DNA of 64,000 bases from Anomaloglossus baeobatrachus (lineage: Eukaryota; Chordata; Amphibia; Anura; Aromobatidae). Shown piece by piece: positions 13,611 to 28,600 of this stretch; positions within the stretch are counted from its first letter, which is position 1, and every line of letters starts with the position of its first letter. Position numbers and translations under genes: made by a program. A model generated the notes under the pieces. The model was not told where the DNA came from. It made no database searches and saw nothing but the letters and a program-made list of their open reading frames with translations. The stretch lies in NCBI RefSeq assembly GCF_048569485.1, contig NC_134364.1:135116636-135180635 (forward strand). The letters are read 5' to 3'.

Positions 13611-16600
13611 CAGCCGTGTGTGACTACAGACCGCACTGAGGGACTCGCCAGCCCTGTGTGACTACAGACTGCACTGAGGGACTCGCCAGCCCTGTGTGAC
13701 TACAGACCGCACTGAGGGACTCTACAGCCCTGTGTGACTACAGACCGCACTGAGGGACTCGCCAGCCGTGTGTGACTACAGACTGCACTGAGGGACTCGC
13801 CAGCCCTGTGTGACTACAGACCGCACTAAGGGACTCGCCAGCCGTGTGTGACTACAGACCTCACTGAGGGACTCGCCAGCCGTGTGTGACTACAGACCGC
13901 ACTGAGGGACTCGCCAGCCCTGTGTGACTACAGACTGCACTGAGGGACTCGCCAGCGCTGTGTGACTACAGACCGCACTGAGGGACTCTACAGCCCTGTG
14001 TGACTACAGACCGCACTGAGGGACTCGCCAGCACTGTGTGACTACAGACAGCACTGAGGGACTCGCCAGCCGTGTGTGACTACAGACCGCACTGAGGGAC
14101 TCGCCAGGCCTGTGTGACTACAGACCGCACTGAGGGACTCGCCAGCTGTGTGTGACTACAGACCGCACTGAGGGACTCGCCAGCCCTGTGTGACTACAGA
14201 CAGCACTGAGGGACTCGCCAGCCATGTGTGACTACAGACCAAACTGAGGGACTCGCCAGCCCTGTGTGACTACAGACCTCACTGAGGGACTCGCCAGGCC
14301 TGTGTGACTACAGACCGCACTGAGGGACTCGCCAGCCCTGTGTGACTACAGACCACACTGAGGGACTCGCCAGTCGTGTGTGACTACAGACCGCACTGAG
14401 GGACTCGCCAGCCCTGTGTGACTACAGACCGCACTGAGGGACTCGCCAGTCCTGTGTGACTACAGACCGCACTGAGGGACTCGCCAGCCATGTGTGACTA
14501 CAGACCGCACTGAGGGACTCGCCAGCCGTGTGTGACTACAGACCTCACTGAGGGACTCGCCAGCCCTGTGTGACTACAGACCGCACTGAGGGACTCGCCA
14601 GTCCTGTGTGACTACAGACTGCACTGAGGGACTCGCCAGGCCTGTGTGACTACAGACCTCACTGAGGGACTCGCCAGCACTGTGTGTGACTACAGACCGC
14701 ATTGAGGGACTCGCCAGCCCTGTGTGACTACAGACCACACTGAGGGACTCGCCAGCCCTGTGTGACTACAGACCGCACTGAGGGACTCGCCAGCCCTGTG
14801 TGACTACAGACAGCACTGAGGGACTCGCCAGCCCTGTGTGACTACAGACCTCACTGAGGGACTCGCCAGCACTGTGTGACTACAGACAGCACTGAGGGAC
14901 TCGCCAGCCGTGTGTGACTACAGACCGCACTGAGGGACTCGCCAGGCCTGTGTGACTACAGACCGCACTGAGGGACTCGCCAGCTGTGTGTGACTACAGA
15001 CCGCACTGAGGGACTCGCCAGCCCTGTGTGACTACAGACAGCACTGAGGGACTCGCCAGCCATGTGTGACTACAGACCAAACTGAGGGACTCGCCAGCCC
15101 TGTGTGACTACAGACCTCACTGAGGGACTCGCCAGCACTGTGTGACTACAGACCGCACTGAGGGACTCGCCAGCCGTGTGTGACTACAGACCGCACTGAG
15201 GGACTCGCCAGCCCTGTGTGACTAAAGACCGCACTGAGGGACTCGCCAGCCCTGTGTGACTACAGACTGCACTGAGGGACTCGCCAGGCCTGTGTGACTA
15301 CAGACCGCACTGAGGGACTCGCCAGCTGTGTGTGACTACAGACCGCACTGAGGGACTCGCCAGGCCTGGGTGACTACAGACCGCACTGAGGGACTCGCCA
15401 GCTGTGTGTGACTACAGACCGCACTGAGGGACTCGCCAGGCCTGTGTGACTACAGACCACACTGAGGGACTCGCCAGCCCTGTGTGACTACAGACCACAC
15501 TGAGGGACTCGCCAGTCGTGTGTGACTACAGACCGCACTGAGGGACTCGCCAGCCGTGTGTGACTACAGACCGCACTGACGGACTCGCCAGCCCTGTGTG
15601 ACTACAGACCACACTGAGGGACTCGCCAGCCCTGTGTGACTACAGACCGCACTGAGGGACTCGCCAGGCCTGTGTGACTACAGACCGCACTGAGGGACTC
15701 GCCAGCCGTGTGTGACTACAGACAGCACTGAGGGACTCGCCAGCCCTGTGTGACTACAGACCGCACTGAGGGACTCGCCAGCCCTGTGTGACTACAGACC
15801 GCACTGAGGGACTCGCCAGCCGTGTGTGACTACAGACCTCACTGAGGGACTCACCAGCCATGTGTGACTACAGACCACACTGAGGGACTCGCCAGCCCTG
15901 TGTGACTACAGACCGCACTGAGGGACTCGCCAGCTCTGTGTGACTATAGACTGCACTGAGGGACTCACCAGCCGTGTGTGACTACAGACCTCACTGAGGG
16001 ACTCGCCAGCCGTGTGTGACTACAGACTGCACTGAGGGACTCACCAGCCGTGTGTGACTACAGACCTCACTGAGGGACTCGCCAGCACTGTGTGACTACA
16101 GACAGCACTGAGGGACTCGCCAGCCGTGTGTGACTACAGACCGCACTGAGGGACTCGCCAGGCCTGTGTGACTACAGACCGCACTGAGGGACTCGCCAGC
16201 TGTGTGTGACTACAGACCGCACTGAGGGACTCGCCAGCCCTGTGTGACTACAGACAGCACTGAGGGACTCGCCAGCCATGTGTGACTACAGACCAAACTG
16301 AGGGACTCGCCAGCCCTGTGTGACTACAGACCTCACTGAGGGACTCGCCAGCACTGTGTGACTACAGACCGCACTGAGGGACTCGCCAGCCGTGTGTGAC
16401 TACAGACCGCACTGAGGGACTCGCCAGCCCTGTGTGACTAAAGACCGCACTGAGGGACTCGCCAGCCCTGTGTGACTACAGACTGCACTGAGGGACTCGC
16501 CAGGCCTGTGTGACTACAGACCGCACTGAGGGACTCGCCAGCTGTGTGTGACTACAGACCGCACTGAGGGACTCGCCAGGCCTGGGTGACTACAGACCGC

Positions 16601-19600
16601 ACTGAGGGACTCGCCAGCTGTGTGTGACTACAGACCGCACTGAGGGACTCGCCAGGCCTGTGTGACTACAGACCACACTGAGGGACTCGCCAGCCCTGTG
16701 TGACTACAGACCACACTGAGGGACTCGCCAGTCGTGTGTGACTACAGACCGCACTGAGGGACTCGCCAGCCGTGTGTGACTACAGACCACACTGAGGGAC
16801 TCGCCAGTCGTGTGTGACTACAGACCGCACTGAGGGACTCGCCAGCCATGTGTGACTACAGACCAAACTGAGGGACTCGCCAGCCCTGTGTGACTACAGA
16901 CCTCACTGAGGGACTCGCCAGCACTGTGTGACTACAGACCGCACTGAGGGACTCGCCAGCCGTGTGTGACTACAGACCGCACTGAGGGACTCGCCAGCCC
17001 TGTGTGACTAAAGACCGCACTGAGGGACTCGCCAGCCCTGTGTGACTACAGACTGCACTGAGGGACTCGCCAGGCCTGTGTGACTACAGACCGCACTGAG
17101 GGACTCGCCAGCTGTGTGTGACTACAGACCGCACTGAGGGACTCGCCAGGCCTGGGTGACTACAGACCGCACTGAGGGACTCGCCAGCTGTGTGTGACTA
17201 CAGACCGCACTGAGGGACTCGCCAGGCCTGTGTGACTACAGACCACACTGAGGGACTCGCCAGCCCTGTGTGACTACAGACCACACTGAGGGACTCTACA
17301 GCCCTGTGTGACTACAGACCGCACTGAGGGACTCGCCAGCCGTGTGTGACTACAGACCGCACTGAGGGACTCTACAGCCCTGTGTGACTACAGACCGCAC
17401 TGAGGGACTCGCCAGCTCTGTGTGACTACAGACCGCACTGGGGGACTCGCCAGCCCTGTGTGACTACAGACCGCACTGAGGGACTCGCCAGCCGTGTGTG
17501 ACTACAGACCGCACTGAGGGACTCACCAGCCCTGTGTGACTACAGACCGCACTGAGGGACTCGCCAGCCCTGTGTGACTACAGACCTCACTGAGGGACTC
17601 GCCAGCCGTGTGTGACTACAGACCGCACTGAGGGACTCACCAGCCCTGTGTGACTACAGACCGCACTGAGGGACTCGCCAGCCCTGTGTGACTACAGACC
17701 ACACTGAGGGACTCGCCAGTCGTGTGTGACTACAGACCGCACTGAGGGACTCGCCAGCCCTGTGTGACTACAGACCGCACTGAGGGACTCGCCAGTCCTG
17801 TGTGACTACAGACCGCACTGAGGGACTCGCCAGCCATGTGTGACTACAGACCGCACTGAGGGACTCGCCAGCCCTGTGTGACTACAGACCGCACTGAGGG
17901 ACTCGCCAGTCCTGTGTGACTACAGACTGCACTGAGGGACTCGCCAGGCCTGTGTGACTACAGACCTCACTGAGGGACTCGCCAGCACTGTGTGTGACTA
18001 CAGACCGCATTGAGGGACTCGCCAGGCCTGTGTGACTACAGACCACACTGAGGGACTCGCCAGCCCTGTGTGACTACAGACCGCACTGAGGGACTCGCCA
18101 GCCCTGTGTGACTACAGACAGCACTGAGGGACTCGCCAGCCCTGTGTGACTACAGACCTCACTGAGGGACTCGCCAGCACTGTGTGACTACAGACAGCAC
18201 TGAGGGACTCGCCAGCCGTGTGTGACTACAGACCGCACTGAGGGACTCGCCAGGCCTGTGTGACTACAGACCGCACTGAGGGACTCGCCAGCTGTGTGTG
18301 ACTACAGACCGCACTGAGGGACTCGCCAGCCCTGTGTGACTACAGACAGCACTGAGGGACTCGCCAGCCATGTGTGACTACAGACCAAACTGAGGGACTC
18401 GCCAGCCCTGTGTGACTACAGACCTCACTGAGGGACTCGCCAGCACTGTGTGACTACAGACCGCACTGAGGGACTCGCCAGCCGTGTGTGACTACAGACC
18501 GCACTGAGGGACTCGCCAGCCCTGTGTGACTAAAGACCGCACTGAGGGACTCGCCAGCCCTGTGTGACTACAGACTGCACTGAGGGACTCGCCAGGCCTG
18601 TGTGACTACAGACCGCACTGAGGGACTCGCCAGCTGTGTGTGACTACAGACCGCACTGAGGGACTCGCCAGGCCTGGGTGACTACAGACCGCACTGAGGG
18701 ACTCGCCAGCTGTGTGTGACTACAGACCGCACTGAGGGACTCGCCAGGCCTGTGTGACTACAGACCACACTGAGGGACTCGCCAGCCCTGTGTGACTACA
18801 GACCACACTGAGGGACTCGCCAGTCGTGTGTGACTACAGACCGCACTGAGGGACTCGCCAGCCGTGTGTGACTACAGACCGCACTGACGGACTCGCCAGC
18901 CCTGTGTGACTACAGACCACACTGAGGGACTCGCCAGCCCTGTGTGACTACAGACCGCACTGAGGGACTCGCCAGGCCTGTGTGACTACAGACCGCACTG
19001 AGGGACTCGCCAGCCGTGTGTGACTACAGACAGCACTGAGGGACTCGCCAGCCCTGTGTGACTACAGACCGCACTGAGGGACTCGCCAGCCCTGTGTGAC
19101 TACACACCGCACTGAGGGACTCGCCAGCCGTGTGTGACTACAGAACTCACTGAGGGACTCACCAGCCATGTGTGACTACAGACCACACTGAGGGACTCGC
19201 CAGCCCTGTGTGACTACAGACCGCACTGAGGGACTCGCCAGCTCTGTGTGACTACAGACTGCACTGAGGGACTCACCAGCCGTGTGTGACTACAGACCTC
19301 ACTGAGGGACTCGCCAGCCGTGTGTGACTACAGACTGCACTGAGGGACTCACCAGCCGTGTGTGACTACAGACCGCACTGAGGGACTCGCCAGCCGTGTG
19401 TGACTACAGACCGCAGTGAGGGACTCGCCAGCCGTATGTGACTACAGACCGCACTGAGGGACTCGCCAGCCCTGTGTGACTACAGACCGCACTAAGGGAC
19501 TCGCCAGCCCTGTGTGACTACAGACCGCACTGAGGGACTCTACAGCCCTGTGTGACTACAGACCGCACTGAGGGACTCGCCAGCCGTGTGTGACTACAGA

Positions 19601-22600
19601 CCGCACTGAGGGACTCTACAGCCCTGTGTGACTACAGACCGCACTGAGGGACTCGCCAGCTCTGTGTGACTACAGACCGCACTGAGGGACTCGCCAGCCC
19701 TGTGTGACTACAGACCGCACTGAGGGACTCGCCAGCCGTGTGTGACTACAGACCGCACTGAGGGACTCACCAGCCCTGTGTGACTACAGACCGCACTGAG
19801 GGACTCGCCAGCCCTGTGTGACTACAGACCTCACTGAGGGACTCGCCAGCCGTGTGTGACTACAGACCGCACTGAGGGACTCACCAGCCCTGTGTGACTA
19901 CAGACCGCACTGAGGGACTCGCCAGCCCTGTGTGACTACAGACCGCACTGAGGGACTCGCCAGCCGTGTGTGACTACAGACCGCACTGAGGGACTCACCA
20001 GCCCTGTGTGACTACAGACCTCACTGAGGGACTCGCCAGCCGTGTGTGACTACAGACCGCACTGAGGGACTCGCCAGCCCTGTGTGACTACAGACTGCAC
20101 TGAGGGACTCGCCAGCCCTGTGTGACTACAGACCGCACTGAGGGACTCTACAGCCCTGTGTGACTACAGACCGCACTGAGGGACTCGCCAGCCGTGTGTG
20201 ACTACAGACTGCACTGAGGGACTCGCCAGCCCTGTGTGACTACAGACCGCACTAAGGGACTCGCCAGCCGTGTGTGACTACAGACCTCACTGAGGGACTC
20301 GCCAGCCGTGTGTGACTACAGACCGCACTGAGGGACTCGCCAGCCCTGTGTGACTACAGACTGCACTGAGGGACTCGCCAGCCCTGTGTGACTACAGACC
20401 GCACTGAGGGACTCTACAGCCCTGTGTGACTACAGACCGCACTGAGGGACTCGCCAGCACTGTGTGACTACAGACAGCACTGAGGGACTCGCCAGCCGTG
20501 TGTGACTACAGACCGCACTGAGGGACTCGCCAGCTGTGTGTGACTACAGACCGCACTGAGGGACTCGCCAGCCCTGTGTGACTACAGACAGCACTGAGGG
20601 ACTCGCCAGCCCTGTGTGACTACAGACCGCACTGAGGGACTCGCCAGCTGTGTGTGACTACAGACAGCACTGAGGGACTCGCCAGCCCTGTGTGACTACA
20701 GACCGCACTGAGGGACTCGCCAGCTGTGTGTGACTACAGACCGCACTGAGGGACTCGCCAGCCCTGTGTGACTACAGACAGCACTGAGGGACTCGCCAGC
20801 CCTGTGTGACTACAGACAGCACTGAGGGACTCGCCAGCCCTGTGTGACTACAGACAGCACTGAGGGACTCGCCAGCCCTGTGTGACTACAGACCGCACTG
20901 AGGGACTCGCCAGCTGTGTGTGACTACAGACCGCACTGAGGGACTCGCCAGCCCTGTGTGACTACAGACAGCACTGAGGGACTCGCCAGCCATGTGTGAC
21001 TACAGACCAAACTGAGGGACTCGCCAGCCCTGTGTGACTACAGACCTCACTGAGGGACTCGCCAGCACTGTGTGACTACAGACCGCACTGAGGGACTCGC
21101 CAGCCGTGTGTGACTACAGACCGCACTGAGGGACTCGCCAGCCCTGTGTGACTAAAGACCGCACTGAGGGACTCGCCAGCCCTGTGTGACTACAGACTGC
21201 ACTGAGGGACTCGCCAGGCCTGTGTGACTACAGACCGCACTGAGGGACTCGCCAGCTGTGTGTGACTACAGACCGCACTGAGGGACTCGCCAGGCCTGGG
21301 TGACTACAGACCGCACTGAGGGACTCGCCAGCTGTGTGTGACTACAGACCGCACTGAGGGACTCGCCAGGCCTGTGTGACTACAGACCACACTGAGGGAC
21401 TCGCCAGCCCTGTGTGACTACAGACCACACTGAGGGACTCGCCAGTCGTGTGTGACTACAGACCGCACTGAGGGACTCGCCAGCCGTGTGTGACTACAGA
21501 CCGCACTGACGGACTCGCCAGCCCTGTGTGACTACAGACCACACTGAGGGACTCGCCAGCCCTGTGTGACTACAGACCACACTGAGGGACTCGCCAGGCC
21601 TGTGTGACTACAGACCGCACTGAGGGACTCGCCAGCCGTGTGTGACTACAGACAGCACTGAGGGACTCGCCAGCCCTGTGTGACTACAGACCGCACTGAG
21701 GGACTCGCCAGCCCTGTGTGACTACAGACCGCACTGAGGGACTCGCCAGCCGTGTGTGACTACAGACCTCACTGAGGGACTCACCAGCCATGTGTGACTA
21801 CAGACCACACTGAGGGACTCGCCAGCCCTGTGTGACTACAGACCGCACTGAGGGACTCGCCAGCTCTGTGTGACTACAGACTGCACTGAGGGACTCACCA
21901 GCCGTGTGTGACTACAGACCTCACTGAGGGACTCGCCAGCCGTGTGTGACTACAGACTGCACTGAGGGACTCACCAGCCGTGTGTGACTACAGACCGCAC
22001 TGAGGGACTCGCCAGCCGTGTGTGACTACAGACCGCACTGAGGGACTCGCCAGCCGTATGTGACTACAGACCGCACTGAGGGACTCGCCAGCCCTGTGTG
22101 ACTACAGACCGCACTGAGGGACTCGCCAGCCCTGTGTGACTACAGACCGCACTGAGGGACTCTACAGCCCTGTGTGACTACAGACCGCACTGAGGGACTC
22201 GCCAGCCGTGTGTGACTACAGACCGCACTGAGGGACTCTACAGCCCTGTGTGACTACAGACCGCACTGAGGGACTCGCCAGCTCTGTGTGACTACAGACC
22301 GCACTGAGGGACTCGCCAGCCCTGTGTGACTACAGACCGCACTGAGGGACTCGCCAGCCGTGTGTGACTACAGACCGCACTGAGGGACTCACCAGCCCTG
22401 TGTGACTACAGACCGCACTGAGGGACTCGCCAGCCCTGTGTGACTACAGACCTCACTGAGGGACTCGCCAGCCGTGTGTGACTACAGACCGCACTGAGGG
22501 ACTCACCAGCCCTGTGTGACTACAGACCGCACTGAGGGACTCGCCAGCCCTGTGTGACTACAGACCGCACTGAGGGACTCGCCAGCCGTGTGTGACTACA

Positions 22601-25600
22601 GACCGCACTGAGGGACTCACCAGCCCTGTGTGACTACAGACCTCACTGAGGGACTCGCCAGCCGTGTGTGACTACAGACCGCACTGAGGGACTCGCCAGC
22701 CCTGTGTGACTACAGACTGCACTGAGGGACTCGCCAGCCCTGTGTGACTACAGACCGCACTGAGGGACTCTACAGCCCTGTGTGACTACAGACCGCACTG
22801 AGGGACTCGCCAGCCGTGTGTGACTACAGACTGCACTGAGGGACTCGCCAGCCCTGTGTGACTACAGACCGCACTAAGGGACTCGCCAGCCGTGTGTGAC
22901 TACAGACCTCACTGAGGGACTCGCCAGCCGTGTGTGACTACAGACCGCACTGAGGGACTCGCCAGCCCTGTGTGACTACAGACTGCACTGAGGGACTCGC
23001 CAGCCCTGTGTGACTACAGACCGCACTGAGGGACTCTACAGCCCTGTGTGACTACAGACCGCACTGAGGGACTCGCCAGCCGTGTGTGACTACAGACTGC
23101 ACTGAGGGACTCGCCAGCCCTGTGTGACTACAGACCGCACTAAGGGACTCGCCAGCCGTGTGTGACTACAGACCGCACTGAGGGACTCGCCAGCCCTGTG
23201 TGACTACAGACTGCACTGAGGGACTCGCCAGCCCTGTGTGACTACAGACTGCACTGAGGGACTCGCCAGGCCTGTGTGACTACAGACCGCACTGAGGGAC
23301 TCTACAGCCCTGTGTGACTACAGACCGCACTGAGGGACTCTACAGCCCTGTGTGACTACAGACTGCACTGAGGGACTCTACAGCCCTGTGTGACTACAGA
23401 CCGCACTGAGGGACTCTACAGCCCTGTGTGACTACAGACTGCACTGAGGGACTCGCCAGCCCTGTGTGACTACAGACCGCACTGAGGGACTCGCCAGCTC
23501 TGTGTGACTACAGACCGCACTGAGGGACTCGCCAGCCCTGTGTGACTACAGACCGCACTGAGGGACTCGCCAGCCCTGTGTGACTACAGACCACACTGAG
23601 GGACTCGCCAGTCCTGTGTGACTACAGACCGCACTGAGGGACTCGCCAGCCGTGTGTGACTACAGACCGCACTGAGGGACTCGCCAGCCGTGTGTGACTA
23701 CAGACCGCACTGAGGGACTCACCAGCCATGTGTGACTACAGACCGCACTGAGGGACTCGCCAGCCCTGTGTGACTACAGACCACACTGAGGGACTCGCCA
23801 GCCCTGTGTGACTACAGACCACACTGAGGGACTCGCCAGCCCTGTGTGACTACAGACCGCACTGAGGGACTCGCCAGCCCTGTGACTACAGACCGCACTG
23901 AGGGACTCGCCAGCCCTGTGACTACAGACCACACTGAGGGACTCGCCAGCCCTGTGTGACTACAGACCGCACTGAGGGACTCGCCAGCCCTGTGTGACTA
24001 CAGACCGCACTGAGGGACTCTACAGCCCTGTGTGACTACAGACCACACTGAGGGACTCGCCAGCCCTGTGTGACTACAGACCACACTGAGGGACTCGCCA
24101 GCCCTGTGTGACTACAGACCACACTGAGGGACTCGCCAGCCCTGTGTGACTACAGACCGCACTGAGGGACTCGCCAGCCCTGTGTGACTACAGACCGCAC
24201 TGAGGGACTCGCCAGCCCTGTGACTACAGACCGCACTGAGGGACTCGCCAGCCCTGTGACTACAGACCACACTGAGGGACTCGCCAGCCCTGTGTGACTA
24301 CAGACCGCACTGAGGGACTCGCCAGCCCTGTGTGACTACAGACCGCACTGAGGGACTCGCCAGCTGTGTGTGACTACAGACCGCACTGAGGGACTCGCCA
24401 GCCCTGTGTGACTACAGACCGCACTGAGGGACTCTACAGCCCTGTGTGACTACAGACCACACTGAGGGACTCGCCAGCCCTGTGTGACTACAGACCGCAC
24501 TGAGGGACTCTACAGCCCTGTGTGACTACAGACCACACTGAGGGACTCGCCAGCCCTGTGTGACTACAGACCGCACTGAGGGACTCGCCAGCCCTGTGTG
24601 ACTACAGACTGCACTGAGGGACTCGCCAGCCCTGTGTGACTACAGACCGCACTGAGGGACTCGCCAGCCCTGTGTGACTACAGACCGCACTGAGGGACTC
24701 GCCAGCCCTGTGACTACAGACCGCACTGAGGGACTCGCCAGCCCTGTGACTACAGACCACACTGAGGGACTCGCCAGCCCTGTGTGACTACAGACCGCAC
24801 TGAGGGACTCGCCAGCCCTGTGTGACTACAGACCGCACTGAGGGACTCGCCAGCCCTGTGTGACTACAGACCACACTGAGGGACTCGCCAGCCCTGTGTG
24901 ACTACAGACCGCACTGAGGGACTCGCCAGCCCTGTGTGACTACAGACTGCACTGAGGGACTCGCCAGCCCTGTGACTACAGACCGCACTGAGGGACTCGC
25001 CAGCCCTGTGACTACAGACCACACTGAGGGACTCGCCAGCCCTGTGTGACTACAGACCGCACTGAGGGACTCGCCAGCTGTGTGTGACTACAGACCGCAC
25101 TGAGGGACTCGCCAGCCCTGTGTGACTACAGACCACACTGAGGGACTCGCCAGCCCTGTGTGACTACAGACCGCACTGAGGGACTCTACAGCCCTGTGTG
25201 ACTACAGACCACACTGAGGGACTCGCCAGCCCTGTGTGACTACAGACCGCACTGAGGGACTCGCCAGCCGTGTGTGACTACAGACCGCACTGAGGGACTC
25301 GCCAGCCCTGTGTGACTACAGGCCGCACTGAGGGACTCGCCAGCCGTGTGTGACTACAGACCGCACTGAGGGACTCGCCAGCCCTGTGTGACTACAGACT
25401 GCACTGAGGGACTCTCCAGCCCTGTGTGACTACAGACTGCACTGAGGGACTCGCCAGGCCTGTGTGACTACAGACCGCACTGAGGGACTCTACAGCCCTG
25501 TGTGACTACAGACCGCACTGAGGGACTCTACAGCCCTGTGTGACTACAGACTGCACTGAGGGACTCTACAGCCCTGTGTGACTACAGACCGCACTGAGGG

Positions 25601-28600
25601 ACTCTACAGCCCTGTGTGACTACAGACTGCACTGAGGGACTCGCCAGCCCTGTGTGACTACAGACCGCACTGAGGGACTCGCCAGCTCTGTGTGACTACA
25701 GACCGCACTGAGGGACTCGCCAGCCCTGTGTGACTACAGACCGCACTGAGGGACTCGCCAGCCCTGTGTGACTACAGACCACACTGAGGGACTCGCCAGT
25801 CCTGTGTGACTACAGACCGCACTGAGGGACTCGCCAGCCGTGTGTGACTACAGACCGCACTGAGGGACTCGCCAGCCGTGTGTGACTACAGACCGCACTG
25901 AGGGACTCACCAGCCATGTGTGACTACAGACCTCACTGAGGGACTCTACAGCCCTGTGTGACTACAGACTGCACTGAGGGACTCGCCAGCCCTGTGTGAC
26001 TACAGACCGCACTGAGGGACTCGCCAGCTCTGTGTGACTACAGACCGCACTGAGGGACTCGCCAGCCCTGTGTGACTACAGACCGCACTGAGGGACTCGC
26101 CAGCCCTGTGTGACTACAGACCGCACTGAGGGACTCGCCAGCCCTGTGTGACTACAGACCACACTGAGGGACTCGCCAGCCCTGTGTGACTACAGACCGC
26201 ACTGAGGGACTCGCCAGCCCTGTGTGACTACAGACCGCACTGAGGGACTCGCCAGCCCTGTGACTACAGACCGCACTGAGGGACTCGCCAGCCCTGTGAC
26301 TACAGACCACACTGAGGGACTCGCCAGCCCTGTGTGACTACAGACCGCACTGAGGGACTCGCCAGCCCTGTGTGACTACAGACCGCACTGAGGGACTCGC
26401 CAGCTGTGTGTGACTACAGACCGCACTGAGGGACTCGCCAGCCCTGTGTGACTACAGACCGCACTGAGGGACTCTACAGCCCTGTGTGACTACAGACCAC
26501 ACTGAGGGACTCGCCAGCCCTGTGTGACTACAGACCGCACTGAGGGACTCTACAGCCCTGTGTGACTACAGACCACACTGAGGGACTCGCCAGCCCTGTG
26601 TGACTACAGACCGCACTGAGGGACTCGCCAGCCGTGTGTGACTACAGACCGCACTGAGGGACTCGCCAGCCCTGTGTGACTACAGGCCGCACTGAGGGAC
26701 TCGCCAGCCGTGTGTGACTACAGACCGCACTGAGGGACTCGCCAGCCCTGTGTGACTACAGACCGCACTGAGGGACTCGCCAGCCCTGTGTGACTACAGA
26801 CTGCACAGAGGGAGTCGCCAGCTCTGTGTGACTACAGACCGCACTGAGGGACTCACCAGCCATGTGTGACTACAGACCGCACTGAGGGACTCGCCAGCCC
26901 TGTGTGACTACAGACCGCACTGAGGGACTCGCCAGCCCTGTGTGACTACAGACCGCACTGAGGGACTCGCCAGCCCTGTGTGACTACAGACCGCACTGAG
27001 GGACTCGCCAGCCCTGTGTGACTACAGACCGCACTGAGGGACTCGCCAGCCCTGTGTGACTACAGACCGCACTGAGGGACTCGCCAGCCCTGTGTGACTA
27101 CAGACCGCACTGAGGGACTCGCCAGCCCTGTGTGACTACAGACCGCACTGAGGGACTCGCCAGCCGTGTGTGACTACAGACTGCACTGAGGGACTCGCCA
27201 GCTCTGTGTGACTACAGACCGCACTGAGGGACTCACCAGCCCTGTGTGACTACAGACCGCACTGAGGGACTCGCCAGCCCTGTGTGACTACAGACCGCAC
27301 TGAGGGACTCGCCAGCCCTGTGTGACTACAGACCGCACTGAGGGACTCGCCAGCCCTGTGTGACTACAGACCGCACTGAGGGACTCGCCAGCCATGTGTG
27401 ACTACAGACCGCACTGAGGGACTCACCAGCTCTGTGTGACTACAGACCACACTGAGGGACTCGCCAGCTCTGTGTGACTACTCAGACTGCACTGAGGGAC
27501 TCGCCAGCCCTGTGTGACTACAGACCGCACTGAGGGACTCGCCAGCCCTGTGTGACTACAGACCGCACTGAGGGACTCGCCAGCCCTGTGTGACTACAGA
27601 CTGCACTGAGGGACTCGCCAGCCCTGTGTGACTACAGACCACACTGAGGGACTCGCCAGCCGTGTGTGACTACAGACCGCACTGAGGGACTCGCCAGCCC
27701 TGTGTGACTACAGACCGCACTGAGGGACTCGCCAGCTGTGTGTGACTACAGACCACACTGAGGGACTCGCCAGCTCTGTGTGACTACAGACAGCACTGAG
27801 GGACTCGCCAGCTCTGTGTGACTACAGACTGCACTGAGGGACTCGCCAGCTCTGTGTGACTACAGACCGCACTGAGGGACTCGCCAGCCATGTGTGACTA
27901 CAGACCACACTGAGGCACTCGCAAGCCCTGTGTGACTACAGACCGCACTGAGGGACTCGCCAGCTGTGTGTGACTACAGACCACACTGAGGGACTCGCCA
28001 GCTCTGTGTGACTACAGACAGCACTGAGGCACTCGCCAGCCCTGTGTGACTACAGACCGCACTGAGGGACTCGCCAGCTGTGTGTGACTACAGACCACAC
28101 TGAGGGACTCGCCAGCTCTGTGTGACTACAGACTGCACTGAGGGACTCGCCAGCTCTGTGTGACTACAGACCGCACTGAGGGACTCTACAGCCCTGTGTG
28201 ACTACAGACCGCACTGAGGGACTCGCCAGCTCTGTGTGACTACAGACCGCACTGAGGGACTCGCCAGCCCTGTGTGACTACAGACTGCACTGAGGGACTC
28301 GCCAGCCGTGTGTGACTACAGACCGCACTGAGGGACTCGCCAGCCCTGTGTGACTACAGACCGCACTGAGGGACTCGCCAGCCCTGTGTGACTACAGACC
28401 GCACTGAGGGACTCGCCAGCCCTGTGTGACTACAGACCTCACTGAGGGACTCTCCAGCCCTGTGTGACTACAGACCGCACTGAGGGACTCGCCAGCCGTG
28501 TGTGACTACAGACCACACTGAGGGACTCGCCAGCCCTGTGACTACAGACCGCACTGAGGGACTCGCCAGCCCTGTGTGACTACAGACCGCACTGAGGGAC

